Counted from the stretch's first letter, positions 9,448 to 18,572 are shown. The stretch is DNA of 64,000 bases from Kibdelosporangium sp. MJ126-NF4 (GCF_000826545.1 NZ_CDME01000008.1:1-64000), one strand, 5' to 3'. The notes: generated by a model not told the origin, from the letters alone. A program made the numbers and translations.

Positions 9448-9491
9448 TAATAGGGAAGCGCGACGAGGGCAAGGTGTCAACCTGCCGGGGA

Positions 9492-10565
9492 CTACAGCCG
9501 GGTGATGACGGTGAAGTCGTAGCCGTCCGCCACGGCCAGGTGCACGTGCTGGGCCGCCTGCTGGCCGTGGAACTCGATGGTGCCTCTCGGCCCGTGGTAG
9601 GCGAAGCCGTCGATGGCGGCGTTCAGGGCCGGTACCCGCGTCGTGCCCGCGCGCTCGGCCAGCGCCGCCAGCGTGTGCAGGCCTTCGTAGCAGGATTCCG
9701 CCGCGTTGTTCAGCGCGGGCGCGTCCGGGCCGTGCAGGCTGACGTACCGGCTGAGCAGGTCCATCGCGTCGGCGTTGACCAGCGAACGGAAGTACGCGGC
9801 GGCGACGAACAGGTTGCTTGTCGCCGCCAGCCCGCTGGCCAGCAGCATGTTCTCCTCCATCAGCGGGCTGAACCGCAGCATCCGCTCGTGCAGGCCGCGG
9901 CGGGCGAACCGCCGGTTGAACTCCACCGCGTCCTGGCCGACGAGCAGCATCAGCACACCGTCGCAACCGGACACATCGGCCTTGGCGACCAGGTCGGCCA
10001 CGTCCCCGCCGAGCTCGACGTACGCCTCACCGGCGATGTGCAGCCCCAGCTCGCGGGCGAACGTTCGGACCGCCACACCGGACTCGCGCGGCCAGACGTA
10101 GTCGTCGCCGACGATGAACCAGCTCCGCGCGCCCAGGTTGTCGCGCAACCAGGCCAGCCCCGGAGCGATCTGCAACCGAGGGGTCTCGCCGCAGCAGAAG
10201 ATGCCCGGCCTGCGTTCGCCGCCTTCGTACAGCGGGGTGTACGCGTACGGGATCCGTTCGGCGACCACCGGCGCCAGCGCGTTGCGGACCGACGAGATGT
10301 GCCAGCCGCTGACCGCGTGGACCCGTTCGGCGGTGATCAGCTCACGCAGCCGGGCGGCGACCACTCCCGGCGCGGCTCCGCCGTCCACGATCTCCAGTGA
10401 GACCTCACGGCCCAGCACACCACTCTCGGCGTTGAGTTCGTGCGCGGCGAGCTCGGCGATCGCCTCGCAGGACGGCCCGAACAGCCCGGCGGGGCCCTGG
10501 AGCGGAATGACCATCGCGACCCGCCAGGCGTCCCGACGGTCCTCGGCGGTTGTGGCGACTGCCAT
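9492..10565 (-). CDS. amiC: AmiC-like amide-binding regulator, periplasmic-binding-protein fold
   Basis: A 357-residue protein of the type I periplasmic binding fold that lacks a signal peptide, as expected for the cytoplasmic amide sensor AmiC. Family features include VAMVIPLQGPAGLFGPSCEA near the N-terminus, SGWHISSVRNA, and SWFIVGDDYVWPRESG. The ATG at 10565 follows GGAGCCCCC. In Pseudomonas AmiC controls the antiterminator AmiR; no amiR is present here and a MarR gene lies divergently instead, so the partner must differ. It is followed by amiS and amiE, which have their own operator. Confidence 0.88.
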   Translation of the reverse strand: MAVATTAEDRRDAWRVAMVIPLQGPAGLFGPSCEAIAELAAHELNAESGVLGREVSLEIVDGGAAPGVVAARLRELITAERVHAVSGWHISSVRNALAPVVAERIPYAYTPLYEGGERRPGIFCCGETPRLQIAPGLAWLRDNLGARSWFIVGDDYVWPRESGVAVRTFARELGLHIAGEAYVELGGDVADLVAKADVSGCDGVLMLLVGQDAVEFNRRFARRGLHERMLRFSPLMEENMLLASGLAATSNLFVAAAYFRSLVNADAMDLLSRYVSLHGPDAPALNNAAESCYEGLHTLAALAERAGTTRVPALNAAIDGFAYHGPRGTIEFHGQQAAQHVHLAVADGYDFTVITRL

Positions 10566-10581
10566 GGGGGCTCCGCGCTCG

Positions 10582-10609
10582 GATATGCTTTCATTTGGAA
10601 GTCTTTCAA
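10582..10609. promoter_or_regulatory. amiC promoter with operator in the spacer
   Basis: On the minus strand TTGAAA (10604-10609) and CATATC (10582-10587) are separated by 16 bp, and the palindrome CTTTCA-TT-TGGAAG occupies 10588-10601, that is, almost exactly the spacer. A repressor bound there would block amiC transcription and probably that of the divergent marR gene, which starts at 10647. The same operator type occurs before amiS. Confidence 0.55.
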
Positions 10610-10646
10610 CCGGGACCGGTTTCCGCAAGCCGAGGGAAGAGCAGGG

Positions 10647-11069
10647 ATGCCCGACCGCAGCACAGGCCCCACGGTCGCGGAGCCGCTCACCCAACTGCTG
10701 ACTCGCGCGGCCCACACACTGACCGCCCAGGTCGAGAGCGTGCTGCGGCCGGAAGGGCTCACCATCGACCAGTGGCTGGTCATCGAGGCACTGGCCACCC
10801 GCCGAGGTCTGACCATGGCCGCGTTGGCCGACCACACGACCGCGACCGGCCCGACGCTGACCAGAGTCGTCGACAAGCTGGTCACCACGGCAGTCGTCTA
10901 TCGCGAAGTGGACACTGACGACCGCCGCAAAGTCCGCGTCTACCTGAGCCCTCGCGGCCGGTCCACGCACAAGCGCGTCGCCACGAAGGTGCGCGAGATC
11001 GAACGCGCCCTGCTCGACCGCACAGGCGACCCATCAGCTGCGGTGGATCTGCTCACCACGCTGCGGTGA
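10647..11069 (+). CDS. MarR-family transcriptional regulator of the amidase genes
   Basis: A 140-residue winged-helix protein. The ATG at 10647 has an AGGGAAGAGCAGG ribosome site. The helix-turn-helix is around LTMAALADHTTATGPTLTRVVDKL and the wing contains DTDDRRKVRVYLS, typical of MarR proteins. It is divergent from amiC and shares with it and amiS a TTTCA-N2-TGAAA operator, so it probably represses the amide module and itself. MarR-like AmiA in the Mycobacterium smegmatis acetamidase locus is, from memory, a parallel. Confidence 0.9.
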   Translation: MPDRSTGPTVAEPLTQLLTRAAHTLTAQVESVLRPEGLTIDQWLVIEALATRRGLTMAALADHTTATGPTLTRVVDKLVTTAVVYREVDTDDRRKVRVYLSPRGRSTHKRVATKVREIERALLDRTGDPSAAVDLLTTLR

Positions 11070-11085
11070 GCAGGTCCACTACTGG

Positions 11086-12294
11086 TTACGAGCGTTCGAT
11101 CAGCAGCTTCGCCGCCACCGTCGCGCCGTCGGCCCGGACCATGCCCGCCACGGCCTTGGCTCGCGCTTGGGTCTCGGCTGCCAGGACCGTGGTGAGCGCG
11201 GTGGACAACGACTCGACGGTCGGTGTCGGGCCGTCGTGTGCCACCCCGATACCCAACTCTGCGACCCGGTCAGCCCAGTACGGCTGGTCCGCGATCTGGG
11301 GCACCACCACCTGAGGTGCGCCAGCACGGGCCGCCGTCGTGGTCGTGCCCGCGCCGCCGTGGTGCACGACAGCGGCCACCCTGCGAAACAGCGCCTGCTG
11401 GTTGACCTCGCCGACGACGAAACTGTCGGTGGCGTCGTCGACCTGGGCCAGGCCAGCCCAGCCACTGGCGAGCAGGACACGGCGTCCCTGGGCGCGAACG
11501 GCCTCGGTGGCCACCCGCGCGACGTCCTTCGGAGCGTGCGATGCCATGCTGCCGAATCCCACGTACACCGGCGGCTCGCCAGCGTCGAGGAACGACTCCA
11601 GTTCACGGGAGAGCGGCCGGTCGTCAGGCAGGATCCACGCCCCGGTCTGCACGAGGTCGAGGTCCGTCATGCCCTCCGACGGACACAGCGTCGCGTCCGC
11701 CGCCAACCACGGCTGGTCGGTGAAGACGTAGTCGCGGACGTTGTCCACCGGCGGCAGACCGATCGCCGCCCGATGGGTGTTGACCGCCTCGCGGTACAGG
11801 CCGTTCACCCTCTGCGCGTCTTGCTCCCACAGCACACGCTTGTCCGTCTCGCCCTCGGGGGACGGCGTGCCCGGCCGTGCCCCCGGCGAGAAATGCTGCG
11901 ACGGCAACCCGGTGAGCTGACAACACCCGTACACGTAGTGGATGCCCAGCTTGTCGGCCACGTCCCGCACACCGGCGGGCATCAGCCCGGTCGCCAGCAG
12001 CACGTCACACCCCTCGGCCGCCACGGTGAGCGTGTCGAACCGCGCGGCGACCAACTCGGGCGCGAGCCGGAACGCGTCCTTCGCGGTCGGCGGCTTCGGG
12101 TTGGCGACCACTGAGCGCACCGTCGGCCCAAGCGGCACCAACGGCACACCGACGCGCGCCAGCAACGCCTCGAGATCCTCATCCGGCGGCGCGGCCACCC
12201 GCGCCTCCGCACCGAGTTCCCGCAACCCCACCGCGAGCCCCACCAGCGGCTCGACATCCCCGCGCGTTCCCCACGTCGTCAACAGCGCACGCAC
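11086..12294 (-). CDS. MGT-type glycosyltransferase (GT1)
   Basis: About 402 residues with a GT-B fold. The GTG at 12294 gives the usual N-terminus VRALLTTWGTRGDVEPLVGL and follows GGGGATT; an ATG at 12315 is an alternative. The C-terminal donor-binding motif VAAVVHHGGAGTTTTAARAG is typical of macrolide and flavonoid type glycosyltransferases acting with NDP-sugars. PVYVGFGSM precedes it. No polyketide or sugar-biosynthesis genes are nearby, so the acceptor may be a xenobiotic or a metabolite made elsewhere. It ends 16 bp from the converging marR stop. Confidence 0.9.
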   Translation of the reverse strand: MRALLTTWGTRGDVEPLVGLAVGLRELGAEARVAAPPDEDLEALLARVGVPLVPLGPTVRSVVANPKPPTAKDAFRLAPELVAARFDTLTVAAEGCDVLLATGLMPAGVRDVADKLGIHYVYGCCQLTGLPSQHFSPGARPGTPSPEGETDKRVLWEQDAQRVNGLYREAVNTHRAAIGLPPVDNVRDYVFTDQPWLAADATLCPSEGMTDLDLVQTGAWILPDDRPLSRELESFLDAGEPPVYVGFGSMASHAPKDVARVATEAVRAQGRRVLLASGWAGLAQVDDATDSFVVGEVNQQALFRRVAAVVHHGGAGTTTTAARAGAPQVVVPQIADQPYWADRVAELGIGVAHDGPTPTVESLSTALTTVLAAETQARAKAVAGMVRADGATVAAKLLIERS

Positions 12295-12411
12295 TCTGAA
12301 TCCCCATTTCCCCACGTCAAGGCGGTTGGCTGGGAGATTCTGCGGGACGAGGGGGGTCTTGCCGCAAGCCCCCCAGTCCGCTATACGTTGAAGTGGGAAG
12401 AGGAACGGCGA

Positions 12412-12792
12412 CTACGCGGATTCGCGGTAGACGCGCCGAGCGATCTGTTCCACCTGCTCGACGGTCAGTGTCTGGGCGTTCGGCTCTTGCAATGCGTCGG
12501 TGAGCAGCCTCCTCGCCAGAGCGGATGTGGAAATGTGTTCCGCCTCGGCGCGAGCCTTGAGCATCGCCATCAAGGCTGTGGGTATCCGTACCGAAAGAGC
12601 CGACTGCTGGTTCTCGGCTACCTCGGTCGCAATCGCCTCAGCTTCTTCCTCCGCGACCTCCTCGCGAATCTGCGCATGTTGCAGGAGCCGGTCCCGCTTC
12701 GCGGGATCCTGCTCGGCCTCTGCGGCTTTTCGCATGGTGGCGATCTCTTCTCTGATCGCGGTGAGCGTCTGGTCCTTGACGGTGTCATTCAT
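12412..12792 (-). CDS. Ribbon-helix-helix antitoxin-like protein
   Basis: A 126-residue protein whose ATG at 12792 overlaps the stop of the upstream broken gene (ATGA). The N-terminal half is a Glu/Ala-rich helix, probably a coiled coil (residues 10-65). The region SALSVRIPTALMAMLKARAE followed by STSALARRLLTDAL looks like a CopG/Arc ribbon-helix-helix. Position directly after a small toxin-like reading frame suggests an antitoxin that also autoregulates. The order, toxin first, matches BrnTA-like systems. Confidence 0.6.
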   Translation of the reverse strand: MNDTVKDQTLTAIREEIATMRKAAEAEQDPAKRDRLLQHAQIREEVAEEEAEAIATEVAENQQSALSVRIPTALMAMLKARAEAEHISTSALARRLLTDALQEPNAQTLTVEQVEQIARRVYRESA

Positions 12793-13126
12793 GCTGTGCC
12801 GTCCTTTTCCGGAGAGCCTGCGCGGTATGCCCGCAGATCGGCGCCACTTGTCCTCCACGCTGTCACCCCGGAATGATCAATGAGATTGATGATCACAGTG
12901 ACAACGAATCCAGCCGATGGTGCGAAACCGATGACACGGATATAACCCCGTCGACTCTTCGGGTCTGGCTCCCGAGTGATCCTTTGAGGGTCGGCTGCTG
13001 CCTCCAGCGTCCAAGCGGGATCGATGCCCATGGCGCGCCCGGATATCGGACAGATCGTTCCCGGATGTGCTCCGCGTTCTCGTCGTCCCACCACAGCCCG
13101 ACCGTCACAGACCGATTGTGGCACAT
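12789..13126 (-). pseudogene. Frameshifted toxin-like gene (BrnT-like), partner of the downstream antitoxin
   Basis: Two reading frames together make one toxin-like protein. From about 13126 or the GTG at 13108 one frame gives VTVGLWWDDENAEHIRERS. A third frame briefly reads DIRARHG, and the last frame continues MGIDPAWTLEAAADP and GYIRVIGFAPSAGFVVTVI down to 12789. The joins correspond to about 2 missing bases near GTCCGATATC and one extra G in CATGGGCATCGAT. The order WD...HI...IDP...VIGFSPSAGFVVTVI resembles small BrnT-like toxins, but the family call is tentative. A sequencing error is the alternative. Confidence 0.55.
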
Positions 13127-13178
13127 CTGCACACATCTGCACACATCTGGGTGCGTGCGAGCGCTGGCCTTGCTGACC

Positions 13179-14285
13179 TCAGCCTTCGGCGGCGAGTTGG
13201 CCGCAGGCGGCGGCGATCTCCTGTCCGCGTGTGTCACGGACGGTGCAGGCGACTCCGGCGGCGTTGACGCGGCGGACGAACTCGGTTTCGACCGGTTTGG
13301 GGGAGGCGTCCCATTTCGAGCCCGGTGTCGGGTTCAGCGGGATGACGTTGACGTGGGCGAACTGGCCGAGATGGCGGCGTAGGAGTTTGCCGAGTAGGTC
13401 GGCGCGCCACGGCTGGTCGTTGATGTCCCTGATCAGCGCGTATTCGATCGACACCCGGCGGCCGGTCTTCTCCGCGTAGGCCCGTGCGGCTTCCAGGACC
13501 TCGGTGACTTTCCACCGGGTGTTGACGGGTACGAGGGTGTCGCGCAGTTCGTCGTCAGGCGTGTGCAAGGACACTGCGAGGCGGACCTGGAGGCCTTCCT
13601 CGGTGAGTTTGCGGATCGCGGGGACCAGGCCGACGGTGGACACGGTGACTGAGCGTTGGGAGATGCCCAGGCCTTCCGGGGATGGGTCGCAGATTCGTCG
13701 GACGGCCGCGACCACACGCTTGTAGTTCGCCAGCGGCTCACCCATGCCCATGAAGACGATGTTGGACAGCCGTCCCGGGCCGCCGGTCAGGTCGCCGTCG
13801 CGCATCGCCGCCGCGCCGTGGCGGACCTGGTCGACGATCTCCGCCGTCGACATGTTGCGCTGCAGGCCGCCTTGGCCGGTCGCGCAGAACGGGCACGCCA
13901 TGCCACAGCCCGCCTGGCTGGAGACACAGAGCGTCGTGCGGTCCGGGTAGCGCATCAGCACGCTCTCGAGGAGCGTGCCGTCGTGGGCGCGCCACAGCGT
14001 CTTGCGCGTGGAACCGTCGTCGCATTGCACGTGACGTACGACTGTCAGCAGAGGTGGCAGAAGTTCGTCAGTCAGGCGCTGGCGTGTCTCGGCCGGGATG
14101 TCCGTCATCGCCGACGGATCGGCGGTCAGCCGTGCGAAGTAGTGGTGCGACAGTTGATTGGCGCGGAACGGTTTCTCACCAAGTGCGACGACCGCTTCCC
14201 GACGTTCGGCGGCGGTGAGGTCAGCTAGGTGGCGCGGCGGCAGGCCACGCTTGGGCGCGTCGAAGACGAGAGGCAGAGCGGTCAT
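13179..14285 (-). CDS. rlmN: Dual-specificity RNA methyltransferase RlmN
   Basis: A 368-residue radical SAM enzyme that methylates C2 of A2503 in 23S rRNA and A37 in some tRNAs. The [4Fe-4S] cysteines are in [15 protein letters not shown]. Other family segments are [27 protein letters not shown] and [15 protein letters not shown]. The ATG at 14285 gives the normal N-terminus; longer forms have no support. The C-terminus has the substrate Cys region [11 protein letters not shown]. It marks one end of the conserved rlmN-dxr-rip1-ispG neighbourhood. Confidence 0.96.
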   Translation of the reverse strand: MTALPLVFDAPKRGLPPRHLADLTAAERREAVVALGEKPFRANQLSHHYFARLTADPSAMTDIPAETRQRLTDELLPPLLTVVRHVQCDDGSTRKTLWRAHDGTLLESVLMRYPDRTTLCVSSQAGCGMACPFCATGQGGLQRNMSTAEIVDQVRHGAAAMRDGDLTGGPGRLSNIVFMGMGEPLANYKRVVAAVRRICDPSPEGLGISQRSVTVSTVGLVPAIRKLTEEGLQVRLAVSLHTPDDELRDTLVPVNTRWKVTEVLEAARAYAEKTGRRVSIEYALIRDINDQPWRADLLGKLLRRHLGQFAHVNVIPLNPTPGSKWDASPKPVETEFVRRVNAAGVACTVRDTRGQEIAAACGQLAAEG

Positions 14286-14380
14286 AGCTCCACCAGTGTG
14301 GCACAGCCCTACGAACGGAGGAGCTGCCACAAGCACAAACGCCCTTACACTCCCCGCCGGAACCCAACAGGGAGGACAAC

Positions 14381-15079
14381 GTGGTCCGTTCGATCATCGT
14401 GGCCGGGGTCATCGCGACTGTGTCGGTGTTCGTGCCGGGGGTGGCGGCAGCCACCGCTCCCGACACGACACACGGCCCCTGCCAGTACACGAAAACCCCC
14501 GAGGAGCCGGCCTCGCGGCCGGTGCCGTTACCCCCGGACCCCCGCAGGACGCCGTCACACGGCACCGTGCGCGTGGACCTGCCGACCAACCAGGGCAAGA
14601 TCAACCTCACGCTCGACCGCGCCAAAGCGCCCTGCACCGTGCAGAGCTTCCTGCACCTGGCGCGGCACCGGTTCTACGACTTCACGTCCTGTCATCGGCT
14701 GACCAGCTACCCGACGCTGAAGGTGCTGCAGTGCGGCGACCCGTCCGGCACCGGTGAGGGCAGCCCCGGCTACCGCTACAAGGACGAGCTGCCCACCGGC
14801 CTGCCGCCCGCGCCGACCGACCCGACCGGCGAGCGCAAGGTCTACGCGCGCGGCGTGCTCGCGATGGCCAACGCGGGACCGAACACCAACGGCAGCCAGT
14901 TCTTCCTGGTGTACGGCGACTCGGCGCTGCGCCCGAACTACACGATCTTCGGGACGGTCGGGCAGTCCGGACTGTCCGCAGTGGACAAGGTGGCCGCCGG
15001 TGGCGTCGAACCGCCGGGAACGACCGACGGCAAGCCCGCGCTGCCGGTGAACATCCGCAGGGTCAGGGCGTACTGCTGA
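14381..15079 (+). CDS. Secreted cyclophilin-type peptidyl-prolyl isomerase
   Basis: A 232-residue protein. The GTG at 14381 follows GGGAGG at 5-nt spacing. A signal peptide ends near GVAAA. The cyclophilin domain covers about residues 58-232: [24 protein letters not shown] strand, [32 protein letters not shown] and NYTIFGTV. It probably helps fold secreted proteins. A -10-like TACACT lies about 30 bp upstream. The 3' end overlaps the converging phosphatase gene by 17 bp. Confidence 0.92.
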   Translation: MVRSIIVAGVIATVSVFVPGVAAATAPDTTHGPCQYTKTPEEPASRPVPLPPDPRRTPSHGTVRVDLPTNQGKINLTLDRAKAPCTVQSFLHLARHRFYDFTSCHRLTSYPTLKVLQCGDPSGTGEGSPGYRYKDELPTGLPPAPTDPTGERKVYARGVLAMANAGPNTNGSQFFLVYGDSALRPNYTIFGTVGQSGLSAVDKVAAGGVEPPGTTDGKPALPVNIRRVRAYC

Positions 15080-15773
15080 CCTGAACGACGATCGCGGTCG
15101 CGTTGTCGTTGCCGCCCGCGGCATCGGCATGCGCCAGCAGGTCCCGAACCATCGACGACGGGCTCGCACCAGAGCCGAGGATCTCCAGGATCCGGTGGTA
15201 CGGGACCTGCTCGGCGACGCCGTCCGTGCAGAGCATGAGCACGTCACCCGGCAGCGGGTCGACGTGCAGGACGTCCGGCGACGGCGCGCCGGGGTGTCCG
15301 ATGTAGCGGGTGAGCTGGTAGCGCGCGGTCGCGGCATGCGGCGAATCGAACGGGAACCATCCGTTGACGGCACCGAGCCATGCCATCGTGTGGTCGACGG
15401 TCAGCAGCTCGAGCAGGCCCGCGCGCAGCCGGTACAGCCGTGAATCCCCGATCTGGACGACCAGGAAACCGTCGTCGGACTGCGCCAACGCGGTGAGCGT
15501 GCACCCGGCGAGCTCGTCGATCTGCCCGCCGAACGCGCGTACCTGTTGGTGCGCTCGCGCGACCGCGTCGCGAAGCCCCGTGACCGTCGGCGTGGCCGCC
15601 GCCATGATGTCCACAGTGGTCCGCCCGGCCATCGCGCTGCCGGGCCCGTCTCCCATGCCGTCCGCGACCACGGCTACCAACGGGTCCTTGGTGAGGTGGT
15701 ACGCATCGAAGTTCGCCGGATAGCGGTTCCCCGTCTCGCTACCGGCCGCCGCTGTCGTGGTCACCCGCAACAC
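15063..15773 (-). CDS. PP2C-family protein phosphatase
   Basis: A 236-residue soluble Ser/Thr phosphatase. Metal-binding motifs are VAVVADGMGDGPGS, GCTLTALAQSDDGFLVVQIGDSRLYR, LMLCTDGV and the C-terminal GGNDNATAIVV. The start is GTG 15773; GTG 15764 is possible. It lacks a membrane anchor or extra domains. Such single-domain PP2C proteins oppose actinobacterial Pkn kinases, but no kinase gene is adjacent. Only 23 bp separate it from the divergent ArsC-like gene. Confidence 0.92.
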   Translation of the reverse strand: MLRVTTTAAAGSETGNRYPANFDAYHLTKDPLVAVVADGMGDGPGSAMAGRTTVDIMAAATPTVTGLRDAVARAHQQVRAFGGQIDELAGCTLTALAQSDDGFLVVQIGDSRLYRLRAGLLELLTVDHTMAWLGAVNGWFPFDSPHAATARYQLTRYIGHPGAPSPDVLHVDPLPGDVLMLCTDGVAEQVPYHRILEILGSGASPSSMVRDLLAHADAAGGNDNATAIVVQVSSTP

Positions 15774-15796
15774 CGTAAGGGCAGTACCGTGGGCTG

Positions 15797-16141
15797 GTGG
15801 AGATCTGGGTGAATCCGGCGTGCTCCAAGTGCCGGTCAGCGGTGAAGATGCTGGACGAGGCCGGAAGCGAGTACACGGTCCGGCGCTATCTCGAGGATCC
15901 GCCGACGGCGAAGGAGCTCGACGACGTGCTGACCAGACTGGGGCTTGAGCCGTGGGATGTCGCGCGCACGCAGGAGAAGATCGCCAAGGAGCTCGGCCTG
16001 TCGACGTGGCCCCATGAGCGCGACCGCTGGATCGAGGCGATGGTCGCCCACCCGATCCTGATCCAGCGGCCGATCATCACCGCGGACGACGGCACCACCG
16101 TGGTCGGCCGGTCCGCGGAAGAGATCAACAAAATTCTCTAG
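15797..16141 (+). CDS. ArsC/Spx-family thioredoxin-fold protein (arsenate reductase-like)
   Basis: A 114-residue protein with a redox motif CSKC (Cys9, Cys12) and the family segment RYLEDPPTAKELDDVLTRLG, then HPILIQRPII. It matches glutaredoxin-type arsenate reductases, though YffB-like members of the family may not reduce arsenate. No ars efflux genes are nearby. The GTG at 15797 is only 23 bp from the divergent phosphatase, and no ribosome site is visible, so the mRNA is probably leaderless. The stop overlaps the converging carbonic anhydrase by 4 bp. Confidence 0.88.
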   Translation: MEIWVNPACSKCRSAVKMLDEAGSEYTVRRYLEDPPTAKELDDVLTRLGLEPWDVARTQEKIAKELGLSTWPHERDRWIEAMVAHPILIQRPIITADDGTTVVGRSAEEINKIL

Positions 16142-16626
16142 TCGACCTCGTCGAGTTTGCCGGTGGCGACGTCGAAGACGAAACCGCGCACCGAATCCTT
16201 CACCGGGATGAACGGGCTGTTCCTGATTCGTGTGAGGGATTGGCGCACGTCGTCTTCCACGTCCGGGAATGCCTCGGCCGCCCACGGCGGCTTCACGCCG
16301 ACGTCTTCCAAGATCGACTGTTTGAAGCCGTCATCGGTGAACGTCAGCATGCCGCAGTCGGTGTGGTGGATCAGAATGATCTCCCTGGTGCCGAGCAATC
16401 GTTGGCTGATCGCCAACGAGCGGATCTCGTCCTCGGTCACCACACCGCCCGCGTTGCGAATGACGTGCGCCTCCCCCTCGTTGAGGCCGAGCGCTCCGTA
16501 GACGTTGATCCTGGCGTCCATGCAGGCCAGGATCGCCACGTGCTTGGCGGGCGGCAGCGGCAGCGGGCCTTGGAAGGTTTCGGCATAACGGGCGTTGTTG
16601 GCGAGCAGTTCATCGGTGACGGACAT
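16138..16626 (-). CDS. Beta-class carbonic anhydrase
   Basis: A 162-residue enzyme that interconverts CO2 and bicarbonate. The zinc ligands are Cys35, His88 and Cys91, with the Asp37/Arg39 dyad in ACMDARI. The motif HVIRNAGGVV is also typical. Size and sequence resemble the mycobacterial Rv1284 type. It is divergent from a lipoprotein gene across a region that carries a strong inverted repeat (16670-16693). Confidence 0.95.
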   Translation of the reverse strand: MSVTDELLANNARYAETFQGPLPLPPAKHVAILACMDARINVYGALGLNEGEAHVIRNAGGVVTEDEIRSLAISQRLLGTREIILIHHTDCGMLTFTDDGFKQSILEDVGVKPPWAAEAFPDVEDDVRQSLTRIRNSPFIPVKDSVRGFVFDVATGKLDEVD

Positions 16627-16669
16627 GTCCTGGTCCTGTCGTGAGGTCGTTGTGAACCGTGCCCAACCA

Positions 16670-16693
16670 GTTCATTCATGAATGCGAATGAAC
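16670..16693. promoter_or_regulatory. Perfect inverted repeat in the carbonic anhydrase/lipoprotein divergent region
   Basis: GTTCATTC (16670-16677) is exactly inverted as GAATGAAC (16686-16693) across 8 bp, and the centre includes the further palindrome CATTCATGAATG. Its place 44 bp upstream of the carbonic anhydrase start and 82 bp upstream of the lipoprotein start suits an operator. The regulator is unknown. Confidence 0.45.
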
Positions 16694-16774
16694 GCAACGT
16701 CGTCCGAATGGTGGGACTTGCGGCTGAGGCATAAAGACCAGCCACTCTCCGACGTCTGGGGGAACATCGGTCGC

Positions 16775-18553
16775 GTGCGCATTCGGGTGGGGATTCTGGG
16801 AGCGACGTGCGTGTTCGGCCTTGCCGCCTGCACGGCGATGGAACGAACCGGAACACAGCCGTTGAACACCGAACCGGTCACCGCGCAGGGGCCGGAGATC
16901 TGCGCCCTGCTGCCACGCGTGGCGCTCGCCCATCTCACCGCGCGCGCCGAGGAGAACCTCACGACGGTCGGCGAGGTGTCCGCCACCGTCAACGTCGACA
17001 GCCTGCAGTGCGACGTGCTTGCCGAGGAGACGCGAAAATCCGTTGCGACGCTCCGGATCGACGCCGACCAGGCCGCCGTCGTCGCGAGAACCACGACAGC
17101 CATGCAGGTCGCGCAGGAGCGGTCGGCCAGCGCGCCACTGGGAAACCCGCTGCGAACCGGGAGCAATTCGGCGCCCACCGTCACACTGGCCATCACGTGC
17201 GGTGGCCGTCCTGTCCACATCGGAATCGAGATCACCGGGTACGACGACCGGCGCGGCACTGTCGACCAGGATCTCGCCGACCTTTCCGGTGTCGTGGCGA
17301 CGAAGTACGGCGAGCGGCGCGGTTGCCGAGTCGAGGCCGCGCCGCCGTTGACCGAGCAACCCCGTGGCACAGTGCGGATGGTGGCAGGCAACGGTGGCTC
17401 GGATGTCCCCAGTGGACCCGCGCAGGGACAGTCCACAAGCATCGGTCACGTCGAGGCGTTGACGTCGGCGCCGGACGGCACGGTCTACTTCGTCGCCCGC
17501 GAGTACGCCCCGACGGTCAACCCGCGCATCGCGGACGACACGGCGGGCCGGTGGGGCGAAACGTTGCGGATCCTGCGTGTGCGCACGGACGGCGTCGTCG
17601 AAGTGGTGTGGGATCCCAATCTGGCCCCGTTCTCCACCAACGACGACCCGGTTCCCGGCGACATCTCCGAGAAGCTGCGGCTGCAGGGCCGCGACACCAC
17701 CGGCGCGGTCGGCGGGATCACGCTGCGCGGCGGGGAGATCTGGCTGCTGCCCGCGAATCCCGGGAAGCGGCCGTCGGACGGCAGGCTGTCGCGACCGGTG
17801 CGGATCGTCCAGGTCGCCGGTGCCCGCGCGGTCGACCTCAGGGCGATCAAGGCACCGACCGACCAGGACTCCACCCGCGTGAAGGACCAGAACGGCCAGC
17901 GCCTCGCCGACGGAGTGGCCGCGTGGAACACCGCGCAGTTCAGCGCGCTCACCTTCGACGGCGGCACGCCTGTCCTGCTGGACGCCGTGCAGAGCAGGGT
18001 GTGGCGGATCGACGCGATGCGCGACGGCAAAGTGCTCGACGCGACGGTGGTGCCGTTGGCGACGACCGAGATCGCCACCCGCGCCTCGACCGCCGGACTC
18101 ACCGGCGGGAGGTTCGCCGTCAGCACCCCGGAGGGCGGGCTGCAGATCCTGGACTCACGCGGCCGGATGATGGTCTCGGTCCCCGAGGTCAACGCCGAGA
18201 TCGACGGCGTGGGCCCGTGCGCACTGGAACTGGGCCGCAGGCAGATCGCCGCGGCCGGGGACGACGTCGTGGTGCACGCGGTGGCCAACCGGGTGCCCGC
18301 GCCCGCGTTCGTCCGGGTGGACACCCAGCGCGGGACGACGACAACGATCCAGGTCAGCGGCTATCCGGGCCCTCGTGACCCGGCCAGTGACGTGCCGACC
18401 ACCCGGTTCGCCAAGTCGTTCGGCACATCGGCGAACGCCACCGAGCTGTTCGCCACCGGATGGCCGGTGTCCGCGCTCGGCGCCGTCGGCCGCAACGTGC
18501 TGCTGGCGCCCTACGGCACGAGGATCATCTACGAGCTCGTGGCGCGGAGCTAG
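16775..18553 (+). CDS. Large lipoprotein of unknown function
   Basis: A 592-residue lipoprotein. The GTG at 16775 follows GGGGGAA and gives a clean signal peptide with lipobox GLAAC. Residues 20-220 form an N-terminal domain with two Cys-containing segments. Residues 240-592 read as repeated short beta segments with turns such as LTSAPDGTVYFVA and LRGGEIWLLPAN, suggesting a beta-propeller, but no diagnostic motif is present. Similar proteins occur near dxr in related genomes only to my impression. Function cannot be assigned. Confidence 0.75.
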   Translation: MRIRVGILGATCVFGLAACTAMERTGTQPLNTEPVTAQGPEICALLPRVALAHLTARAEENLTTVGEVSATVNVDSLQCDVLAEETRKSVATLRIDADQAAVVARTTTAMQVAQERSASAPLGNPLRTGSNSAPTVTLAITCGGRPVHIGIEITGYDDRRGTVDQDLADLSGVVATKYGERRGCRVEAAPPLTEQPRGTVRMVAGNGGSDVPSGPAQGQSTSIGHVEALTSAPDGTVYFVAREYAPTVNPRIADDTAGRWGETLRILRVRTDGVVEVVWDPNLAPFSTNDDPVPGDISEKLRLQGRDTTGAVGGITLRGGEIWLLPANPGKRPSDGRLSRPVRIVQVAGARAVDLRAIKAPTDQDSTRVKDQNGQRLADGVAAWNTAQFSALTFDGGTPVLLDAVQSRVWRIDAMRDGKVLDATVVPLATTEIATRASTAGLTGGRFAVSTPEGGLQILDSRGRMMVSVPEVNAEIDGVGPCALELGRRQIAAAGDDVVVHAVANRVPAPAFVRVDTQRGTTTTIQVSGYPGPRDPASDVPTTRFAKSFGTSANATELFATGWPVSALGAVGRNVLLAPYGTRIIYELVARS

Positions 18554-18572
18554 GCGGCGTCGACCGGGAACC

